Assembly (NCBI RefSeq): GCF_037975245.1
Contig: NC_092572.1
Span: forward strand, 10,735,769-10,799,768
Length of the DNA stretch: 64,000 nucleotides
Reading direction: 5' to 3'
Source of the DNA: Apostichopus japonicus
Taxonomy: Eukaryota > Echinodermata > Holothuroidea > Aspidochirotida > Stichopodidae
Program-made: the position numbers and the translations under genes
Notes under the pieces: model-generated
Database searches by the model: none
What the model was told of the DNA's origin: nothing
What the model saw: the letters and a program-made list of their open reading frames with translations, nothing else
In this document: positions 43,961 to 64,000 of the stretch, one piece after another
Numbering within the stretch: the first letter of the stretch is position 1
Layout of the letters: each line of letters opens with the position of its first letter

Positions 43961-44560
43961 CAGTGGCGGACTGGCCACACGGGCATTTGGGCAATGCCGT
44001 GTGGGCTGGGGAGCTGGTAAAAATTACAGCTCATTTTCACAGTAGTTAATAGAATACAGACGGGCTGTGTAGAAATATATTTTTAACTGTGGGAATCAGC
44101 TGATGAAATCACCAAGTTATAGTTAGTCTGTTAGTTCGAAACAAAAGAACGAGCTATTGGCAACCCGTCCGTGCTAATGGATTATATTTAGTTTTTTTTT
44201 TCGTTTTTTCAAGCATGTTGTCACAAAATACTTGAAAAACTAACTAAAATCCAGTCTAAAACATTTATTTTTGTTTACGTTTTTAAATTTTCTCAGTTTA
44301 ATCAAGTGTTGCTTGTGGAAAATTATTTTTGGGTCTTTTTTAAAGGATTATTGTAACATACAAAATTGAGAAATGTAGCACCATTTTGCATCTAGGCATT
44401 TCTTAACTTCAATAAAAAAATCTCAATGGGGTGGGGACACCCCTTAGGCCCCTCCCCAAGGACGGTGATCACTATGTAAGTAACATATCAATGAATAATG
44501 GGCCGGTCTAGGTGAAAAAAAGCCCGGGCCGGTTTTAAAGACTCAGTCCGCCCTGCAGTG
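43961..44560. mobile_element. hAT-like non-autonomous element with CAGTGGCGGACTG ends
   Basis: It begins CAGTGGCGGACTGG and ends CAGTCCGCCCTGCAGTG, inverted with a small gap. The flanks CTATACAT (43953-43960) and CTATACAC (44561-44568) match at 7 of 8 positions, fitting an 8-base target duplication. The interior carries ACCATTTTGCATCTAGG and a GGGGACACCCC palindrome. Confidence 0.75.
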
Positions 44561-44607
44561 CTATACACGGTTAGTTCGTGGTTATATACAATATTCGCAC
44601 AGGCATA

Positions 44608-44609
44608 TA

Positions 44610-44675
<66 letters not shown>
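44608..44675. repeat. (TA)n microsatellite
   Basis: About 30 TA units. Confidence 0.95.
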
Positions 44676-44678
<3 letters not shown>

Positions 44679-47669
44679 GGAGCAGCAGCTTCGCTTTCAA
44701 ACCAACACATTAATTTGAACTACTGGACTGAACCAGAGGCGCTATATATTTTATCGTATTAGTTATAATTGCACTTTCATATTGATTCCTGTTTAAATCA
44801 CTTTCGGCATCATCATTATATGTCGCAAGAAATTACATATATAATCCCTATTAAGTAATATGTTTAGTAGTACAACGATAAAATATTTTTTAATTGTTTT
44901 TCATAACATTGTTAAGAAGTTCGTTTGGAGTAATAAATAGTATTTTTCGTATTTTTTTCTCCAGTGTGCTATTGGTGCTTTTTCATATGTGTTATTCATG
45001 CCTATAGCGAGAAAGAAAACAGGGAAAGGCATCTCGTGATGATTTACTTGGCATGTGCACAAAACATTTGCTACTACAAAACGGTTTTATTAAAGAAGTC
45101 AGAAATAGTGCACAGTTTATCAAAGATGGCGAAAATGTCAATGTCATCACATTCGGAGGTGTGGAACATGCACGCCCTGTAAGCCCAGAATCTATATGCA
45201 TGACGTCACATTTACATCGTGCAGCTTGTGCGGAATGTATAACCATGAACCAATGTATAACTAACGTTAGGCTATAGCAAATCATAGGCCTCGATGTAGA
45301 CGTCGAAAAAACAAACATGTGAAATAGAAAGAATTTGAACCGTCGAGGTTTAGTACTTTCACGCCAAGAATATGTAAAGGTATGATTTTGAGAAAGTCAA
45401 TTTGGTAATATTGTCATTCAAAAACAATTTCACAATAAGTAAAAGATGTAACCATGTAATTGAACGAAAGGTTTGTGTGTGTGGTCCCCCTTTCCGTTCA
45501 TCTGGAATCTACAAAAAAACAACCAAACGAAACGATACGATAGAGGTACATTTCTATTTAAATTAATAAAAGTATTTTATTCCAAAATACATGACGTCTC
45601 GACGTTACGTTTTCTTTATATCCTATTCATAAATATTTTTATTTTAAGTTTTAATCATCTCAATAAGGATCTTCCGCGTATTGTGAATGTTTCACCGATC
45701 TAGCAAGTTCATATACCACGCCAAGAACAGTTAAGTCTGACAGTCTGACGTCACTGGCTGAAACATGATATGATAGCTAGTGGCGCTAAATAAGAACTTC
45801 TCTCGACTGGCTTAAGCAGGGACGTGAATCATAAATTAAGATCTAAAGCGAAAATAAAAGAGGGCTGTTTAAGCGTCAAGGCGCTTCAGAAAGGAAAACA
45901 AAAACGATAAGTAAAAGGGGCTAAGTGGAGCAGAACCATAGCCGGAGGAGGCGGGGTGGGCGTTGGTTTGGGGGGGGGGTGCTGGCTCGGGGATGCAGCC
46001 TCCCCCTTCAAGATATTTCCGTGAAAATTCGGGCGATATGCTGATAATGGTTCCGGCACTACCAAAACAAAAACACCAACTCAATTGCAAAATCTTCTTT
46101 GATGCCTCAGGTACACTAACGTTCAAAGCTTGTCCAACTGATCTAACATGAATGGAGTTTTGACACAGTTCGCACTCCATGCTTTCATTCTCTGTCCAAG
46201 ACGATGTTATGATATCTATCACTGTTGGCATTCCCATTAACGAGTTCGAATTTACTTGCAATGGTTGCACCATTATGCATCTAAGTAGCCCTAAGTTGGT
46301 AAAATATACTCAAATGTGAGGGGATCTCACCAGTAGGCCCTTCCATATTGGTTACATTTTTCGGACAAATCGTTACACGCCCACACCCCCCCCCCCAATA
46401 AAATTGGACTCCTACGCCCATGAGTAGAACTACACATACGATAGGACGACGATTAAAAGATATCCAACAACCTTGTAGATGTTGATGTGTAAAAGTGGGG
46501 GAAATCAAATTCAAATGCACAATGTATGGGTGAAGACGTACAAATGTTCTGACTTTTTGCCGACCAACGCAAAGCGCCCTCACTATTTTCAAGGCTTCGC
46601 TGCTTAAACACTGTGTCAGCCTTCTTCCTAGTGCAATTTCTATGGTTGTATCCACACTGCTGATTAGTCGAATCATAACACTCCTCCACAAAAATTAATG
46701 TGAGATAACACTTTGCTACAAAGAGCCAATCACAGAAAACACAGAAAATAGATATCCAGGTGCGCACCGCCTACGTGGGGGCCATCTACACATGAACACT
46801 CCATCCTAAAATCTTATTGTTCTAAAAGGGGTAAATGTAGTTCACTAAAGAAACATTTTTTTAAAAGTTTTTCTTGACATTTTGACCATGAAAATAGACG
46901 AGCATAGACAGACTTAATTAAACCTTCAGGGAGCATTAAGGAAATTAAAGGAGCTCGCAGAATAAATTAAATTTACTATGGAGTACCTTGCAAATTGCTT
47001 CTCTTTTCTTAGCGAATATCTGTAAATGAATTTTGTATTTCTTGAACTTTCATGAAATATATTACCTATCAACTGGGATATTGGCGACATCAAACTTTAA
47101 ACGCATGCATGAATTTAGGATAATTTCACCTGCGTAGTAACAGCTCTAACTAGGACCTTAACAAGTACGAATCCTGGCATAAAATGTTGGAGAATTTTTG
47201 CACGATTATTTTTCCCACTAATTTGGCGAAGTTCGACTTTTCACTACTTATACAATTAACAATAATTGAAAAGAAACCATATCAAGAGTTAACTTTCAAC
47301 TTGAGAACAATGTATAATTGTCAATATTTATTTCAAAAAAACATGTTCCTGTAATACTTTAATGACAATGGACCATCCTCAATATATTCTTAAATAAGAT
47401 CATTTCTTCCACAAATGTATTTTTTTTGTCATCCCTGATAAAAGAAGAAAAACAACCACATCAACAGTTTCCAGAGATGAAAAAGAAAAAAAAAACACAA
47501 AAAAAGAAAGGACAATCGGATTTGAATTCAAAATTTCAAATTTCAAGACAGTTTTTCTGTTTATCCAATGGTATCTTCCATTCCACATCAAATGTTGTAT
47601 CTCTAAATAAACTTGAGGGAGTAAACAGTCTACAAAAGCTACAACAGAGTAAAGTTGTAGTATTTAACT
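44676..47669. other. Intergenic region without a supported gene
   Basis: No exon series could be built. About 45930-46430 is GC-rich transposon-like sequence with G/C runs, an ACCATTATGCATCTAAG motif near 46270 and a CTCCTACGCCC end resembling the GGGCGTAGGA family, but the borders are unclear. The rest is AT-rich unique sequence. Confidence 0.4.
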
Positions 47670-48325
47670 TAAGTTTAATCCAGTATTCCAAGTTCAACAA
47701 CTAAAACATAGAATTAATGTATTGCTTGGTACTGCCTTTACTGTGCTTTTACTATTTATTTGAAGTAACATGAAAGCTCATAAACTTGTTGTTTGGTAGC
47801 TTTTGTGTCCTGTGTGACATTTAGCATAGTTACTATGTTTAGTCCAGTATTTCAAGTTCAACAACTAAAACATAGAATTAATGTATTGCTTGGTACTGCC
47901 TTTACTGTGCTTTTACTATTTATTTGAAGTAACATGAAAGCTCATAAACTTGTTGTTTGGTAGCTTTTGTGTCCTGTGTGACATTTAGCATAGTTACTAT
48001 GTTTAGTCCAGTATTTCAAGTTCAACTACTAAAACATAGAATTAATGTATTGCTTGGTACTGCCTTTACTGTGCTTTTACTATTTATTTGAAGTAACATG
48101 AAAGCTCATAAACTTGTTGTTTGGTAGCTTTTGTGTCCTGTGTGACATTTAGCATAGTTACTATGTTTAGTCCAGTATTTCAAGTTCAACTACTAAAACA
48201 TAGAATTAATGTATTGCTTGGTACTGCCTTTACTGTGCTTTTACTATTTATTTGAAGTAACATGAAAGCTCATAAACTTGTTGTTTGGTAGCCTATGTGT
48301 TCTGTGTGACATTCAGCATAGTCAC
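47670..48325. repeat. 164-bp tandem repeat, about four copies, each with AATAAA on the minus strand
   Basis: Units begin at about 47677, 47841, 48005 and 48169 and are nearly identical. Each contains CTATTTATTTG, so AATAAA recurs on the NDUFS2 coding strand. The first one met by a transcript (48252-48247) is also the first canonical signal past the NDUFS2 stop. Confidence 0.95.
48247..48252 (-). promoter_or_regulatory. First AATAAA downstream of NDUFS2
   Basis: It lies about 785 bases beyond the stop codon. I found no AATAAA or ATTAAA in between. Its use as the poly(A) signal is inference. Confidence 0.3.
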
Positions 48326-49034
48326 TATGTAATAGTCTTTATCAAGGGAAACCAGGGGCTTCTCCATTGAGGATTAGTGGTACACCATGCTAGCATCATA
48401 CGTAGTGTTCAAGGTTTTTATCTTTCATCTTTTCTAGAATTCAAGAATAGAAACAAGAGAAGAGGACCTCACAAAGATCGGGCTAAGAAAAGCTTGTTTC
48501 GGTTATTATAATTTACTCATACGCTAAATCATTGTCTTTTAAGGTTCAAATCATATTATTAAATGCATCAAGTCATCAATTCAAGACCACACACAGGAAA
48601 GAAAGTGTTGGATAATTGAGATAATGATGATTTGGTTGAGAACTCTAATATTCTATTCCAAATCAATGAGTTACATTGATCGACAATTTTGACATTCACC
48701 TAGGATTAGGCCAGACTGAAGTCTTGTTCGGTAAGGAAAGGAGCTGTAGTCAGATTTCTCAATCCCTTTTTTAACACAAATCGGCCACTCAACGCTCCAT
48801 GTCACATGCTCAGAGAAAAAAAAGATAACAATTATAATAATCTTAGCATTGGAATTTGTTCTTTCTCGTCTTTTAAGTCCTAGGTCACAATTAACACAGG
48901 AATATGTGTTAGGATAGTAAAAAGACTGAATCCACAGTTCAAATAATTCCAAAGGGTCTCTCTTTATCTTTCTCTCTCTACTTGAAACCTTGTAATATTC
49001 CTCTTGGGAGTTATACATGTTATCGACAGTCTTC

Positions 49035-63385
<14,351 letters not shown>

Positions 63386-63500
63386 CTCGGCGTTCACACA
63401 ACAAGATGAGATCTAAATGTTACTTGTTAGATAACAAACTAGTTAGTCTTACATAATCAGCCGTTTTCATATGCCTCAATTGCCCCGAACATGTAAACCG
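63386..63500 (-). promoter_or_regulatory. NDUFS2: Probable NDUFS2 core promoter region
   Basis: The sequence immediately upstream of the initiator ATG. No TATA box is visible, as is common for housekeeping genes. Assignment rests only on position. Confidence 0.35.
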
Positions 63501-63502
63501 GG

Positions 63503-63655
63503 AGCGGGCCCTATTTCATAAAGATTCCTTACGAATCTTCTTAAATAATTCTTCGTAAGTCACTTAAGAAGTTTTAACAAGAAATCGTTCGTATCTTACG
63601 AACGATTAATCTTCTTAAGTTACGAACGATTATTTAAGAATTTATTAAAAGTTCG
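63503..63655. mobile_element. Palindromic MITE-like sequence upstream of NDUFS2
   Basis: It begins GGGCCCTATTTCATAAAGAT and continues with alternating TTACGAA/TTCGTAA and CTTAAGAAG inverted motifs (about 63525-63650), able to form a long hairpin. It lies about 120 bases upstream of the NDUFS2 start. Confidence 0.6.
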
Positions 63656-63839
63656 TATCTCTTACAACTTTGAAAGAGGCTGAATGTGACCTTTGTCTGA
63701 AACTTTTTCTCGTAAACGCGCAATCTTGCTCACAAAAGATAAAAAGAAAATGGTTAGTAAAAGGAATCAGCCAAGGGAGGGGCGAAAATGTAGGCAAATT
63801 ATCCGAGCCGTAGAAACGGCATTGCAAACTATCGCAGCG

Positions 63840-63990
63840 TAGCGACATCATGATTGGCGCGAAGCGTACAAGAAAATTTTGGCTTAAAATGCCTCCCAGA
63901 TCGCTGGAAATGGCCCTTCCCAGGCCTTGTCAGTTGCATCTTAGCATTTCCTCTTTTGAAATTACTAGCGATATCATAAAAACATTAAAT
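63840..63990 (-). repeat. Dispersed repeat, partner of 15355-15490
   Basis: The reverse complement matches the 15.4-kb copy, sharing TTTCCAGCGATCTGGGAGGC. It runs to about the window edge. Confidence 0.75.
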
Positions 63991-64000
63991 TAAAAAAAAA

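Noticed and set aside
45869-46767. Overlapping minus-strand frames of 104-136 codons
   Set aside because: They overlap each other and G/C runs of a transposon-like block. No conserved domain or splice agreement.

Overview
The window is eukaryotic nuclear DNA, most likely from a marine invertebrate deuterostome (an echinoderm is my best guess, at low to moderate confidence). It has small exons with GT-AG introns, one nuclear-encoded mitochondrial gene, a tRNA-derived SINE family, a LINE 3' remnant, several families of non-autonomous DNA transposons and many minisatellites. There are no bacterial operons, CRISPR arrays or rRNA genes.

Three protein-coding genes can be rebuilt exon by exon, all on the minus strand. 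(1) 10683-5704: a four-exon gene for an unrecognised 260-residue secreted protein with a signal peptide, a Ser/Gly repeat, a Trp/Asp/Phe block, dibasic sites and an Asp-Pro-Lys-rich tail. (2) 39705-22731: a twelve-exon gene for a 603-residue heavily N-glycosylated type I membrane protein, probably of the metazoan LolA-like-domain family. (3) 63385-49035: a complete twelve-exon NDUFS2 gene (466 residues), the 49-kDa core subunit of respiratory complex I. For the second and third genes all junction phases agree; exon 9/10 of the second gene has two workable splice choices. I see no functional link between the three genes.

Layout: 1-4.1 kb is a 1.93-kb tandem duplication carrying a transposon-like unit; 4.66-5.02 kb is a small inverted-terminal element; 5.7-10.7 kb is gene 1; 10.8-16.2 kb has no supported gene; 16.2-18.7 kb is a 40-bp minisatellite interrupted by two insertions; 19.1-22.1 kb holds three further tandem arrays; 22.7-39.7 kb is gene 2 with many intronic repeats; 39.7-49.0 kb is intergenic with a LINE remnant, a hAT-like element, a microsatellite that switches strand and a 164-bp tandem array; 49.0-63.4 kb is NDUFS2; 63.4-64 kb holds its promoter side and two repeats.

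The most unusual pattern is that four tandem repeats start exactly on an exon-intron junction and copy the splice site: three copy a 5' splice site (genes 1, 2 and 3) and one copies a 3' splice site (gene 2). The result is ladders of decoy splice sites next to real exons. Other leads are a transposon family leaving 6-bp target duplications (two independent copies), a hAT-like element with a perfect 8-bp duplication inside a minisatellite, tandem arrays that repeat AATAAA signals downstream of two genes, and a sequence module shared between otherwise different mobile elements.
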